A stretch of 64,000 bases of DNA from Flavonifractor sp. An10 (GCF_002161215.1 NZ_NFMB01000004.1:248001-312000), one strand, 5' to 3'; shown: positions 8,638 to 18,030, counted from the stretch's first letter. A program made the numbers and translations. Notes: a model not told the origin generated them from the letters alone.

Positions 8638-9015
8638 CTACTTATCTGTGTCCCTCCAACGGGTGGTAGAATTGTCAGGGTAGGAAATCAAAGCTTGTGC
8701 CCGCGCTTCCCCCTCTTGGGTAATTCGGATTAGAGATTTTCCGCAGTCGTTGAAGACCAACCCTGCATTATTCAGCCAGGCGAGAGTGTTGCGGTAGTAG
8801 TCCTTCCGGCTCAAGCAAAGCTTCTCTGCTGTTAGGATTGCTTTGTAGCGGATTCCTTCGATAGGGTATTCCTGCCAGGAAGTCAGATACACAAGTAAAA
8901 CGTTTGGGACCACTGCTTGAAGGATATATGGGGCTTGTAAAGTACTGTCACCGCCATCTCGTGGATGCCAAGCTTTCTTGATATTCGATTTTACAATAAA
9001 GTGCGGCCTCACCAA
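8638..9015 (-). CDS. Hypothetical protein, winged-helix-like tail, probably 5'-truncated
   Basis: No known family recognised. The 125-residue C-terminal part has a helix-rich segment (LTAEKLCLSRKDYYRNTLAWLNNAGLVF) that could be a winged helix, followed by ITQEGEARA. The nominal start is a weak TTG/GTG; the same frame stays open upstream to about 9073, only ~36 bp from the left end of the IS1182 element at 9109, with no ATG and no ribosome site. It is therefore likely the 3' remainder of a longer gene. Confidence 0.4.
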   Translation of the reverse strand: MVRPHFIVKSNIKKAWHPRDGGDSTLQAPYILQAVVPNVLLVYLTSWQEYPIEGIRYKAILTAEKLCLSRKDYYRNTLAWLNNAGLVFNDCGKSLIRITQEGEARAQALISYPDNSTTRWRDTDK

Positions 9016-9174
9016 ACTCTGAATTATAAGAGACCACAGGCCATCGAAGATGCTTACAAGCCTGTTTTATCGGAAAGTGCTGTCTAAAGTTAGGTAGTGT
9101 CAAGGATTGGACCTGTTGACAAAGTTCCTCAAAACTCCAACCCTATGGTATAATTGAAATAAGGGGGATAGAGG

Positions 9175-10518
9175 ATGATGGGACGGCAGAGCGGTCAGAT
9201 AAGTATGTTGGTTCTGGACATAGAGGAACTGATTCCCGAAAATCATTTGCTAAGGCAAATCAATCAGCTGGTTTCATTTGATTTTATCTATGACCTTGCA
9301 GCACCGTATTATCCTGCCAATGGCCGTCCATCTGTCGATCCTGTCAGTATGCTTAAAATGCTGCTGGTGGGATACCTATACGGTATCAAGTCAGAGCGTC
9401 GGCTTGTCCAAGAAGTCCAGTTAAACATTGCGTATCGCTGGTTTTGCGGTTTCGAGCTCGGAGAGAAAATACCAGATCATTCTACGTTCAGCAAAACAAG
9501 AGTTCGTAAATGGAATGAAAGCAGCTTTTTCCACCAGGCTTTCCTTAAAACTGTTCGTTGTTGCATAGAGCAGAAACTGATAGATGGCAAAGAAATGGCC
9601 TCGGATGGCAGCTATATCCCCGCTGAAGTCTCCCGCAACAGCTGGATTGACGTAGAGGTAGAAGTCGAACAGAGTATGCTGAGCTATCTTGACGATTTGG
9701 ATCAAGAACTTGCATCACAGCCAGGGTTCAAGAAGCCTCCAACCCGCACGGTCACAAAAAAGATTACAACAAGCACAACAGATCCTGAGTGTGGCTATAT
9801 CCACCATGGGAGCAAACGAGGTGTGGGATACCTCATGGAAGCGACCGTAGATTGTAAACATGGGATTGTTACAGGAGTAGATGTATTCCCGGCAAATGAA
9901 AAAGAAAGCCTCTTAGTTTTGCGGCATCTGGAACGGCAGAAAAAACAGTTGGGCCTGTCTATGGAGAAAGTTGCTTTGGACAGAGGGTACGACACTGGTG
10001 CTGTTCACAGAGGGTTGGAACTATTGGGAATTACCGGGTATATTCCCGCCATCCGCTTTCCCAATGCCCCAAGTAAATATGGATTTTCATATGATCCGCA
10101 ACAGGATACATTTATTTGCCCAATGGGACAATCTCTTGTATATCACCGTCTGAACTGCAATAAGTTCACAGGAAAATATCTTCGTTGTTACCAGGTACAG
10201 GGAGATGTCTGCCAGAAATGCACTCCCCGTAAGACTTGTTTTGATACGACCGGGGTGCGCAGAAGAATTTTGGCCAGCAGCTGCTATCCCGCGTTTTACA
10301 GAGGGCATTTAAGGGTCAATACTCCAGAATACCTGTGCATGATGAGAAAACGGAAAATTTGGGCTGAAGGCAGCTTTGCTGCTATGAAAAGAGAGCATAA
10401 CATTTTGAAAATCAGGAAACGAGGCATTCTCGCAGCAACTGAGGAGCGCCTCCTGTCTGCCATGGCATTAAACCTCAAGAGGATGGCTAAGGCCATCTTT
10501 TCTGCAATATATGGATAA
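9175..10518 (+). CDS. IS1182-family transposase
   Basis: DDE transposase of 447 residues. The N-terminal block DIEELIPENHLLRQINQLVSF and the YPANGRPSVDPVSMLKMLLVG / IAYRWFCGFELGEKIPDHSTFSKTR motifs are typical of IS1182. D residues are in MASDGSYI and ALDRGYD, and the C-terminal AEGSFAAMKREHNI carries the catalytic Glu; a Cys cluster (CQKCTPRKTC) is also family-typical. A TATAAT box lies at 9149-9154. The coding region is intact, but the right end of its element has been broken up by two later insertions, so self-mobility is doubtful. Confidence 0.95.
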   Translation: MMGRQSGQISMLVLDIEELIPENHLLRQINQLVSFDFIYDLAAPYYPANGRPSVDPVSMLKMLLVGYLYGIKSERRLVQEVQLNIAYRWFCGFELGEKIPDHSTFSKTRVRKWNESSFFHQAFLKTVRCCIEQKLIDGKEMASDGSYIPAEVSRNSWIDVEVEVEQSMLSYLDDLDQELASQPGFKKPPTRTVTKKITTSTTDPECGYIHHGSKRGVGYLMEATVDCKHGIVTGVDVFPANEKESLLVLRHLERQKKQLGLSMEKVALDRGYDTGAVHRGLELLGITGYIPAIRFPNAPSKYGFSYDPQQDTFICPMGQSLVYHRLNCNKFTGKYLRCYQVQGDVCQKCTPRKTCFDTTGVRRRILASSCYPAFYRGHLRVNTPEYLCMMRKRKIWAEGSFAAMKREHNILKIRKRGILAATEERLLSAMALNLKRMAKAIFSAIYG

Positions 10519-10655
10519 AATGTGGGCTGAGACGTAAGCGTCAATTTAAGCAGCGACTTGCCAGGGAAGAATGCCTCTGCCAAACTATAAGAGTCTGAAA
10601 TAGTACAAGGTAGTATCGGAGAGTATTCAAGACTCTGAGATAGTGAGGTACAGGC

Positions 10656-10997
10656 ATGGAGAAGACTGCAAGTTTACAGAGAGCCAATCAACAACACCGG
10701 TTGGTGGAATGGAGCCGACGTGTGGAGGCCTGCCGGAACAGCGGGCTATCGGTAGGTCAATGGTGCCAGGAAAATGGGATCGCGGTATCTACCTATTTTT
10801 CCTGGCAGAGGAAAGTGTTTCAGGCCCTGAAAGAAGTCCAGGAGGTGACCTTTGCAGAGGTGCCAATCATGGAGCATTCCCAGCTCTCGGGACATATCGT
10901 AGCCGCTATGGAGGTAAGCGGTGTGCAGATTCAGGTCTATGAGGGAGCGGATGAGGCCACACTGCAGGCAATTCTCCAGGCAGCAAAGTCATGCTGA
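10656..10997 (+). CDS. tnpA: IS66 accessory protein TnpA
   Basis: Small 113-residue protein, first gene of the IS66 trio. It contains the WSRRVEACRNSGLSVGQWCQENGIAVSTYFSWQRKVF helix-turn-helix region typical of IS66 OrfA/TnpA. Its end overlaps the start of tnpB by 7 bases, implying coupled translation. It is thought to bind element ends; not itself the transposase. Confidence 0.9.
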   Translation: MEKTASLQRANQQHRLVEWSRRVEACRNSGLSVGQWCQENGIAVSTYFSWQRKVFQALKEVQEVTFAEVPIMEHSQLSGHIVAAMEVSGVQIQVYEGADEATLQAILQAAKSC

Positions 10998-11347
10998 ACG
11001 ATTTTAACTGCAGCTGCCCGGTGTACATTGCCTGCGGATACACAGATCTGCGTCGAGGCATTGATGGACTGGCCACTCTGGTAAAGAGCCAGTTTCAGAT
11101 GGATCCCTTTCAGCGAGCGTTGTTTCTGTTCTGCGGAAGAAGGCGGGACCGGATTAAGGCGCTGTACTGGGAGGGAGACGGTTTTCTGCTGTTGTATAAG
11201 CGCCTGGAGAGCGGCAGTTTTCAATGGCCTCGGAGTACGGAGGAAGTGCAGGCCTTAACACCGCAGCAGTATCGCTGGCTGATGGAGGGGCTGAAGACCG
11301 AGCAGCCGAAGGCAAATAAAGCGGTGTCCGGCCTGAGCGTAATCTAA
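10991..11347 (+). CDS. tnpB: IS66 accessory protein TnpB
   Basis: 118 residues, beginning MLNDFNCSCPVYIACGYTDLRRGIDGLATLVK, the hallmark of IS66 Orf2/TnpB, with FCGRRRDRIKALYWEGDGFLLLYKRLE in the middle. Full length and unbroken; sits between tnpA and the transposase gene as in complete IS66 elements. Confidence 0.95.
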   Translation: MLNDFNCSCPVYIACGYTDLRRGIDGLATLVKSQFQMDPFQRALFLFCGRRRDRIKALYWEGDGFLLLYKRLESGSFQWPRSTEEVQALTPQQYRWLMEGLKTEQPKANKAVSGLSVI

Positions 11348-11404
11348 TGCCGGAAAGCACTGAAAGCATTGGCTTTTTAGCTTGTTTTATGGTATCATTT
11401 ACTC

Positions 11405-12982
11405 ATGGAACATGAGAAGAACACTGCCGTAAGCACCCCGGAAATGGTGACCATTTCGCGGGCGGAATATGAAGAGTTAAAGCTCCAGAACCAATGGCTT
11501 CTGGAGCAACTTGGTCTTGTGAAGAAGCGGCAGTTTGGGGCATCCTCAGAGCGGCTCCAGGAGGGCTTGATGGACCAGCTGTCTCTCATGGCAAATGAGG
11601 CGGAGGCCTATGCCTATGGGACAAAAAATGCCACAGCGGAGCAGGTGGCGGTAAAGGCCCATGCCCGCAAGCGGCAGAGCGGCAATGTGCTGGATATCGT
11701 ACCGGAGGGAACCCCTACGGAAGTGGTAGAGCACCGACTTTCTGAAGAAGAGCGCATCTGTGATGCCTGTGGTGCAGTCATGGAGGAGATTGGGAAAGAG
11801 GTATGCCGGAGCCTGAAGATGGAGCCGGCCCGGTTCTGGATCCGGGAGGATGTGTACTACACCTACGCCTGCAAGCAGTGCGAGACGGAAACAGGCGAAG
11901 GCAATCTCCGGAAAACGCCCAAACAGCCGACGCTCTGCCCGAGCAGCTTCGCCTCCCCGGAGGCGGTGGCCCATATCATGACCCAGAAATTTGTCATGTA
12001 CTCACCGCTGTACCGCTTGGAGCAGGACTTTCAGCGGCAAGGGCTGAAGCTGTCCCGGCAGACCATGGCCAACTGGATCCTGCAGGCCTCGGACACCTGG
12101 CTGCGGCCGGTGTATGACGCCCTGCACCGGAAGCTGTGCAAGGAAACGGTGCTGCATGGGGATGAGACCACGCTGCAGGTGCTGAAGGAGCCGGGCAGGA
12201 CTTCTACGAGCAAGTCCTACATGTGGCTCTACCGGACCAGCGACTGCGCTGAGTATCCCATTGTCCTGTATGAGTACCAGCCCAGCCGGAAGGCGGAGCA
12301 CGCCCAGGCCTTTCTGAAGGATTTCTCCGGCTGGCTGCATGCGGATGGCTACCAGGGCTACCACAAGCTGCGGTCGAACATCCGGGTGGTGGGCTGCTGG
12401 GCTCATGCCAGGAGAAAGTTTGACGAGGCGCTGCAGACGCTGCCCAAGGAGAAGCGGCAGGAGTCTCTGGCGGCAACCGGCGAGTGTTACTGCACCCGGC
12501 TGTTTCAGCTGGAGCAGTCTCTCATGGAACTGACGCCGGAAGAACGCTATACCAAGCGGCTGGAACTGGAGAAACCGGTTCTGGACGCTCTGTTGGCATG
12601 GGCAAATGAGGCCAGCGCCAAAACGGCACCCAAGTCTGCCTTGGGCAAGGCACTGCACTATCTGCGGGAGCAGTGGCCCTACCTGGTACGCTATCTGGAG
12701 GACGGGAGGCTGGAGCTCTCCAACAACCGTGCCGAGCGCAGCATTAAGCCATTCGTCATGGGCCGGAAGAACTGGCTCTTTTCCAACACCCCCGCCGGCG
12801 CCCAGTCCAGCGCTGTGATCTACAGCCTGATTGAAACCGCAAAAGAAAATGGCCTGGACCCCTACCGCTACCTGGTTTGGCTCCTGAATAACGCACCTGG
12901 GCTGAGCCAGAAGGATGAAGCCTGGGCGGAATCTTTCCTCCCGGTGAATGCGCCCCAGAAATGTAAAATTCCAAAACCATAA
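11405..12982 (+). CDS. tnpC: IS66 transposase TnpC
   Basis: 525-residue DDE transposase. The N-terminal leucine-zipper-like helix (EYEELKLQNQWLLEQLGLVKKRQFGASSE) is followed by a zinc-finger pair (ICDACG, CKQC), then the catalytic core with LHGDETTLQVL, HADGYQGYH, GCWAHARRKFDEAL, and the ELSNNRAERSIKPFVMGRKNW box holding the Glu. The C-terminal region is complete. With intact tnpA/tnpB and perfect target repeats this element looks recently inserted and competent. Confidence 0.97.
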   Translation: MEHEKNTAVSTPEMVTISRAEYEELKLQNQWLLEQLGLVKKRQFGASSERLQEGLMDQLSLMANEAEAYAYGTKNATAEQVAVKAHARKRQSGNVLDIVPEGTPTEVVEHRLSEEERICDACGAVMEEIGKEVCRSLKMEPARFWIREDVYYTYACKQCETETGEGNLRKTPKQPTLCPSSFASPEAVAHIMTQKFVMYSPLYRLEQDFQRQGLKLSRQTMANWILQASDTWLRPVYDALHRKLCKETVLHGDETTLQVLKEPGRTSTSKSYMWLYRTSDCAEYPIVLYEYQPSRKAEHAQAFLKDFSGWLHADGYQGYHKLRSNIRVVGCWAHARRKFDEALQTLPKEKRQESLAATGECYCTRLFQLEQSLMELTPEERYTKRLELEKPVLDALLAWANEASAKTAPKSALGKALHYLREQWPYLVRYLEDGRLELSNNRAERSIKPFVMGRKNWLFSNTPAGAQSSAVIYSLIETAKENGLDPYRYLVWLLNNAPGLSQKDEAWAESFLPVNAPQKCKIPKP

Positions 12983-12994
12983 TGAAAATGCAGA

Positions 12995-13036
12995 CCGCCA
13001 TCTCTTTGCCTGTGCGCTGAGATGGCGGCCTTTTTA
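12995..13036 (+). terminator. Terminator inside IS66 after tnpC
   Basis: Inverted repeat GACCGCCATCTC / GAGATGGCGG with a 14-base loop followed by CCTTTTTA, 13 bases after the tnpC stop. Confidence 0.8.
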
Positions 13037-13241
13037 TACGCCGGAAGATTTTACGGTTACGCTGAGACTATGATTTCTCAGCCTATATTTTATCTTTGTC
13101 GACAGTGTTAGCGTCAGGCGATAATCGCCATTCCGGGTCAGGCGAAAAACGCCAATTTTGGTCAACTGAAAACAGCCATTTACAATTTGAATAGTTCCTT
13201 TACACTGGAGGCGTAGCCAGCCCCCGGTGAAAGGAGATAAG

Positions 13242-14561
13242 ATGAAACAACCCAATTTCGCAGCCATGTCCCCGGTTGTGGCAAAGGCCATTGAGCAGAT
13301 GATGGCCGAGCAGGGAGACAAGTTCTCGCTGGAGAAGGTCAATCTTGCAGGGCTGAAGCGCCGTACCGGGATTTCCCGCGCCAGACTGCGCCGGATGAAG
13401 GAGCACGGCTTTGAGGACACTGAGCACGCCGCAAAGGGCTGGAAAGCGAGCACCACGCTCCTGAGCGGCTATACAGGTATCCTGGATGGTCTGCTGAAGA
13501 ACGGCGTGACAAACTCCGCTGTGTGCCTCAGCAGGCTCCGTGCAAACGGATATACTGGCAGCCAGACCACGATTAAAAACTACATCCTGGCGCACCAGCA
13601 TCTCATTCCGCCTGCTCGCTATGCGGTTGCTCCGCAGGGAAACCGTGGGCGGCGGTACACCACCGGCCCCGGAGACGCGTTCCAGATGGACTGGGGCTTT
13701 ACCAAGGTCCAGTCTTTCACCGGAGAAGAATACTCTGTTGCCTGCTTTGCTATGGTCTGCCACCACTGCGGTGAGCGGTATGTGGAGTTCTTCCCCAACG
13801 CCAAGCAGGAAAACCTGTTCATTGGTATGCTCCACGGGTTCCGGTACATGGGCGTCCCTCAGTATATCCTTACGGACAACATGAAAAGCGTGGTTATCCG
13901 GCGGGACCAGGACGGGCATCCCCTTTGGCAGAAGGACTATGAGCAGTTCATGCGGACTGTGGGTTTCCAGACTAAGCTCTGTAAGCCCCGCCACCCCTTT
14001 ACGAAGGGCAAAGTGGAGCGCCTGGTCCGTTTCGTGAAGGACAACTTCCTGGCCGGGCGGAGCTTTTGGAATGTAACCGATCTAAACCTCTCCGCGCTGG
14101 ACTGGTGTGACGAGCAGAACACCACCTTCCACCGGGGATTGGGTATTCCGCAGGACATCCACAGGGAGCGGTGTGGCTCTGTGGTTACGAAACTGGACGA
14201 CAGCCCTGAATTGTTGCTCTACCTTTGCCCTGAGCGGAGGATTTCCTTTGACGGGTTTGTGAACTACGAGGGGCGGCGCTTTGGCGTCCCCTACGCCTAT
14301 GGCGGCAAGACGGCCCGTGTTATGCGAAACGGCTCCTGCCTTTATATTTACTCCGCAGATATGGCCCGCCTGCTCGCTACCCATGAAGTGACCTGGGCTT
14401 ACCAGGACAGCTTCTGTGCTAACCAGTATGCGTTCCCAGAGCAGCCGGAGGAGTTTCCCTCCATGCCGGTGAAAACGGTGATTAGGCAGCTCCCGCAGAC
14501 CTCCACCGACCTCTCCTTTGAGAAGTTTAACTTCACCAAGGAGGACGACGAGGATGACTGA
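13242..14561 (+). CDS. istA: IS21-family transposase IstA
   Basis: 439 residues from the ATG at 13242, preceded by AAAGGAG; a GTG 15 bases upstream lies in that ribosome site. It has an N-terminal helix-turn-helix region (LKRRTGISRARLRRMKEHG) and an integrase-type catalytic core with AFQMDWGF (first Asp), YILTDNMKSV (second Asp) and KGKVERLVRFVKDNFL (Glu). It overlaps the helper gene by 8 bases (ATGACTGA), a typical istA/istB arrangement. Confidence 0.96.
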   Translation: MKQPNFAAMSPVVAKAIEQMMAEQGDKFSLEKVNLAGLKRRTGISRARLRRMKEHGFEDTEHAAKGWKASTTLLSGYTGILDGLLKNGVTNSAVCLSRLRANGYTGSQTTIKNYILAHQHLIPPARYAVAPQGNRGRRYTTGPGDAFQMDWGFTKVQSFTGEEYSVACFAMVCHHCGERYVEFFPNAKQENLFIGMLHGFRYMGVPQYILTDNMKSVVIRRDQDGHPLWQKDYEQFMRTVGFQTKLCKPRHPFTKGKVERLVRFVKDNFLAGRSFWNVTDLNLSALDWCDEQNTTFHRGLGIPQDIHRERCGSVVTKLDDSPELLLYLCPERRISFDGFVNYEGRRFGVPYAYGGKTARVMRNGSCLYIYSADMARLLATHEVTWAYQDSFCANQYAFPEQPEEFPSMPVKTVIRQLPQTSTDLSFEKFNFTKEDDEDD

Positions 14562-15363
14562 CTCTCTGTTTGAAGCGGTGGCCCATGCCACCCGTGAGCT
14601 GACAAAGTATGGTTTCTCCACCCAGGAATTTGCAATGCTGGTACAGCAGCACAACATGACCGATGCTGAAGCCCTCGCCGTGGCAAAGGTATTTGACTAT
14701 CTCCTGGAAAAGAGGGAGCGTTCCACAGTGGATTTCCTGCTCCGCACCAGCCACCTCCCACTGAAGGTCCCCAAGACCTTTGACAACTTTGATTTCAGCC
14801 GAGTCACCGGAAAGAATGTTGACAAGCTCCGCAGCCTCCCCACGCTGTCTGCCCTCTATGCTCACAAAAACCTTGCCTTTATTGGACGGCCTGGTACGGG
14901 CAAGACCCATCTGGCCCAGGCTTTTGGGCGTACCTGCTGTGAGCATGGATTTAGGAGTTACTTCATTAAGATGACAGAGCTGCGGGACCGCATGACTTCC
15001 GCACGCCGTTCCGGCCGGGAGAGCAACCTTCTGTCCTACCTTGTCCGCCCTTCCTGCCTGATTATTGATGAGGTGGGACACTGTGAGTTTGACAAGGAGA
15101 ATACCCGGCTGTTCTTTGACATGGTGGACCGCCGCTACCAGAAGGAGGGCTACTCCAACATGGTCTTTACCAGCAACCGTGACCCTGCTCAGTGGAAGGA
15201 GAACTTCTGCGAGAACGATGCTCTCCTGTGCGCCTTGGACCGCATCTTTAACGATGCTGTGGTCTTTACCATTAAGGGGGAGAGCTTCCGGGGCAGGAAG
15301 CTGGAGACGGTTGCCTTGCGTACTTCTACTGGCTCACCGGCTGACCCGCAGCAGGCCGGGTAA
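14554..15363 (+). CDS. istB: IS21 helper ATPase IstB
   Basis: 269-residue AAA+ ATPase with Walker A IGRPGTGKTHLAQAFG, Walker B CLIIDEVGHCEF and the FTSNRDPAQW sensor-like motif. It selects target DNA and activates IstA. The start ATG at 14554 overlaps the end of istA. Apparently intact. Confidence 0.96.
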   Translation: MTDSLFEAVAHATRELTKYGFSTQEFAMLVQQHNMTDAEALAVAKVFDYLLEKRERSTVDFLLRTSHLPLKVPKTFDNFDFSRVTGKNVDKLRSLPTLSALYAHKNLAFIGRPGTGKTHLAQAFGRTCCEHGFRSYFIKMTELRDRMTSARRSGRESNLLSYLVRPSCLIIDEVGHCEFDKENTRLFFDMVDRRYQKEGYSNMVFTSNRDPAQWKENFCENDALLCALDRIFNDAVVFTIKGESFRGRKLETVALRTSTGSPADPQQAG

Positions 15364-15553
15364 ACAATACTACCTGGGGGCTGGCTACCCCAGATTGGTG
15401 ATTTTCGTTTGACCAAAATTGGCGATTTTCTCCTGACCCGGAGTGGTTAATTTCGCCCGACCCTAACAACAGGTCCCTTATTCTACCTTATCTATTTAAA
15501 ACCAAATAATAAAAGGCGGAAAACCCTATGCTACAAGGCTTTCCGCATACAAT

Positions 15554-15594
15554 GATCCCCGCTTTTCGATAAAACAGTTCGAAAAGCGGGGATC
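15554..15594 (-). terminator. Terminator of the HD-methyltransferase-NACHT operon
   Basis: Perfect 16-bp stem GATCCCCGCTTTTCGA around a 9-base loop, 16 bases below the stop of the minus-strand NACHT gene. It would end the operon transcript before the IS cluster. Confidence 0.75.
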
Positions 15595-15609
15595 GTTCAA
15601 ATTTTTACT

Positions 15610-18018
15610 TTAGTACAACTCTGTAAACTTTTTCTTTACCATGTAAAAGGTTTCTTCGATTTTTTTTTGGAATTCCGGATTATTAGTGAACGGAGGATCT
15701 AGAACTAGTTCCTCCAATTCCGACAAGATTTTCTCTGTCATGGGTTTAACGGAATTACGAGATTCCATCAGCTGATAGAGCGTGAGCAGATCAATCCTAC
15801 GTAGAAAGTACTGCTCTATTTTAGAACTGCGAAAATGCCTTAAGAATGCATTCAGCGTATTAGGCCAGTCACCACCCTCGTCCTCAAATGGCATACTGCC
15901 GTAGTTTGGCTTATCGTAATAGGCCAGATGATAACCTCTATTTGCAGCGCTATACTGAATATCACTTAGAAGTAAATGGTAGAATTCATCTTCTTTATCC
16001 AGTTGTCCTCTCTTGATTGCACCAAAAAAGAGTGAAAGACGTACAGAAATATGTTTTTCTATGTTAAACGCTTTATTCAGCCTTTCTTCCTGTTCCGTGC
16101 ATGCCAGTCGAGATACATGATAAATAGCGTGAACCCGGACCGCTATAGATGTATTGTCATCGGATCCGGCATTTAACAGATATTGTTCGAAAATGTTAGT
16201 GGCAATCTTTTCCCTGTCATGCTCGGAACATTCTTTCCAAATAGCTCGAAAGTATCGATTAATTTCAGGACGCACAACATATCGCAAAAATTCCGGATAA
16301 GGCTCTCTTTTATAGAGACTAGCGTGATAGAAAACATTGGCCACAAGAAACTCTAAAAACTGCTCATGAAAAGTGCCGTATATTTTTCCATTTGCAATAT
16401 CAAAGAGTGCATCGAACAGAGTCGTATGATAGGATATCCGGTACTCTGGCAACAAATCCTCCTGTAACATACGAAAAGCATTGTCAATTTTTGCCTGTCT
16501 GCCAAACACCTTTTCACGATACACTAACCAAGCAAAATAGGACCAGATTAGAACCAGAACATCTTCCCCGAATTCGGAGCTCGTCCTGTGGATTTCCCTT
16601 TTTGCCATCTCATAAAGAAAGGCTTGAAACAACTGTACCCGTGTGGAGATTGTTTCAGGAATAGTCATACGGTTCGACTCTATAACCCATAGCAACATGG
16701 TAATCAGCAAGGGACTGTCCAATAGACTACATAATTCGCTATTGTCTGCTAGCAAACCGTAGACCCTTTGAGAAAAATTATTATCCATTCCTTTCTTTGA
16801 ACAGAAATTATTAATATACCCTTTTGCCTTCTCAATATTCCATTTATTGATTCGGATTCGGACAGAAAAACGGTTCATCAGTTCATAATTGCCTAGATAG
16901 CGACATGCGTACTGAATCCGGCTAGTCAGCATTAAGGGGCACGAGAATATGCTAGAATTACTGATACGGCTAACACTAGCGGATGGTATTTCCTCTGCAA
17001 GTTCATCAAATCCGTCCAAGTAAAAATATGGCCTAATATCTGAAATATCTAAAAAGGGGTACGGTTCTAAATTTAAAATTTCTGCAAAGCTTTCCTCAAT
17101 ATAGCGTGAAAATTCAAAATGGTAGTCAGAGTTTTTGTCCTTCAGCCAAATATAGAAGGGCATATTATAGTCATCCTCTGAGTTGAACCTGTCCACATGT
17201 TTTAAAAAACTTTTAGCCAGGATAGTTGTCTTACCGTATCCCGCTTCTCCGTAAATCAATATGGACTTTGCGGCCAATAGCCCGGAAACGATCATGTCCT
17301 CCAAGGTGTTTTCGGAAGCAAACAACTCACCGGACTCTTGTGTATATTCGGGTTCTATATAATAGCCTTTACGAAATACATCCTCTAAAGACATAGAAAA
17401 GCAGGTAGAGGTTTTACGGGCGAGCAGTTTCTCCTTCTGCGCATTGATAAGTTTTTTAAGCCAAAATCGGGATAAGCCCTTTAATTTGCCTTCTACCTTC
17501 ACTAACAAGTCCGGAATCTCATCAAAAAAGGAAATCCAGTTGCTACACCCATATTCATCATAAGCGTGGCTAAGTTTGTCAACAAAGTGTAGGGTATCAA
17601 CAGAACTAACATATTTGCATTGATAGTTCGCATCAAACTCCGTCACGTTCTGCCCGCTAGCCATTAGATCAACTTTATAAGCGTGCGTTTCGTCCCAAGT
17701 TTTCTTGTTTACAAATATAAGACAGGGAATATGGTTTTTTGTTGCAGAAAGATATTCCTGCATTGTAATTGAAGCTGTAGAAGAGCCATAAAAAATACCT
17801 CCATAGCGTTTATCAATGATCAAGATCACTACATTCGTACGTTTTAGCGCGGTAATGCAGCTTTGATGAGAATGCTGATCCGGTTCCACCGGAAATTCGG
17901 GCAACTCAAAGGCAGAGACACAAACACCTGATGCTGCCAACTGATTGATGATGGCTTTACGATAATCGTGCAGGTCATAATCTGTTGATAAAATGCCAAC
18001 TACCCAGCGCAAGGCCAT
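15610..18018 (-). CDS. DUF4062-NACHT STAND NTPase, candidate defence sensor
   Basis: 802 residues. Residues 1-125 form a DUF4062-like (TIR-fold-related) domain: VVGILSTDYDLHDYRKAI, ITALKRTNVVILIIDKRYGG and EYLSATKNHIPCLIFVNKK. A NACHT-type ATPase follows with Walker A GEAGYGKTT at 257-265, Walker B YFYLDGFDELAE at 331-342 and the TSR sensor motif in MLTSRIQYACRY near 363-373. The C-terminal ~400 residues are helical and without clear repeats; they are the likely ligand-sensing part. STAND NTPases of this layout act in bacterial antiphage immunity, oligomerising on a phage trigger. GGGGGA precedes the ATG, 12 bp below the methyltransferase stop, so it is the last gene of that operon. Function is inferred from architecture and context. 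Confidence 0.85.
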   Translation of the reverse strand: MALRWVVGILSTDYDLHDYRKAIINQLAASGVCVSAFELPEFPVEPDQHSHQSCITALKRTNVVILIIDKRYGGIFYGSSTASITMQEYLSATKNHIPCLIFVNKKTWDETHAYKVDLMASGQNVTEFDANYQCKYVSSVDTLHFVDKLSHAYDEYGCSNWISFFDEIPDLLVKVEGKLKGLSRFWLKKLINAQKEKLLARKTSTCFSMSLEDVFRKGYYIEPEYTQESGELFASENTLEDMIVSGLLAAKSILIYGEAGYGKTTILAKSFLKHVDRFNSEDDYNMPFYIWLKDKNSDYHFEFSRYIEESFAEILNLEPYPFLDISDIRPYFYLDGFDELAEEIPSASVSRISNSSIFSCPLMLTSRIQYACRYLGNYELMNRFSVRIRINKWNIEKAKGYINNFCSKKGMDNNFSQRVYGLLADNSELCSLLDSPLLITMLLWVIESNRMTIPETISTRVQLFQAFLYEMAKREIHRTSSEFGEDVLVLIWSYFAWLVYREKVFGRQAKIDNAFRMLQEDLLPEYRISYHTTLFDALFDIANGKIYGTFHEQFLEFLVANVFYHASLYKREPYPEFLRYVVRPEINRYFRAIWKECSEHDREKIATNIFEQYLLNAGSDDNTSIAVRVHAIYHVSRLACTEQEERLNKAFNIEKHISVRLSLFFGAIKRGQLDKEDEFYHLLLSDIQYSAANRGYHLAYYDKPNYGSMPFEDEGGDWPNTLNAFLRHFRSSKIEQYFLRRIDLLTLYQLMESRNSVKPMTEKILSELEELVLDPPFTNNPEFQKKIEETFYMVKKKFTELY

Positions 18019-18030
18019 AATCTATTCCCC

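Larger units (their letters stand above)
10534..13060 (+). mobile_element. IS66-family element with 8-bp target duplication
   Basis: The left end GTAAGCGTCAATTTAAGC and the right end, read inverted, GTAACCGTAAAATC show the conserved IS66 GTAA tip. The 8-bp direct repeat GCTGAGAC at 10526-10533 and 13061-13068 is exact and has the length expected for IS66. The element is 2,527 bp and inserted 8 bp after the stop of the IS1182 transposase. Confidence 0.95.
13106..15468 (+). mobile_element. IS21-family element with 4-bp target duplication
   Basis: Both ends begin TGTTAG and carry two further internal repeats: GTCAGGCGAAAAACGCCAAT on the left corresponds to GTCAGGAGAAAATCGCCAAT at the inverted right end. 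These multiple terminal repeats are typical of IS21. ACAG lies directly outside both ends (13102-13105 and 15469-15472). The 2,363-bp element inserted within the right terminal repeat of the IS1182, splitting CGACAG from GTCC. Confidence 0.93.
9109..15476 (+). mobile_element. IS1182-family element interrupted by IS66 and IS21 elements
   Basis: The left terminal repeat GGACCTGTTGACAAAG at 9109 matches, inverted, the right end at 15469-15476 joined to 13091-13105 (GGACCTGTCGACAAAG on the other strand, one mismatch). That right repeat is split by the IS21 insertion. Subtracting both inserted elements and their duplications leaves about 1,466 bp, normal for IS1182. The three ends fit only an order in which IS66 and IS21 entered a pre-existing IS1182 copy. 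No target duplication of the IS1182 itself was found. Confidence 0.85.

Noticed and set aside
9116-9154. TTGACA plus TATAAT upstream of the IS1182 transposase as a promoter
   Set aside because: The spacing is 27 bp, too wide for a sigma-70 promoter. The TATAAT may be a real -10 box, but the TTGACA is part of the terminal repeat.
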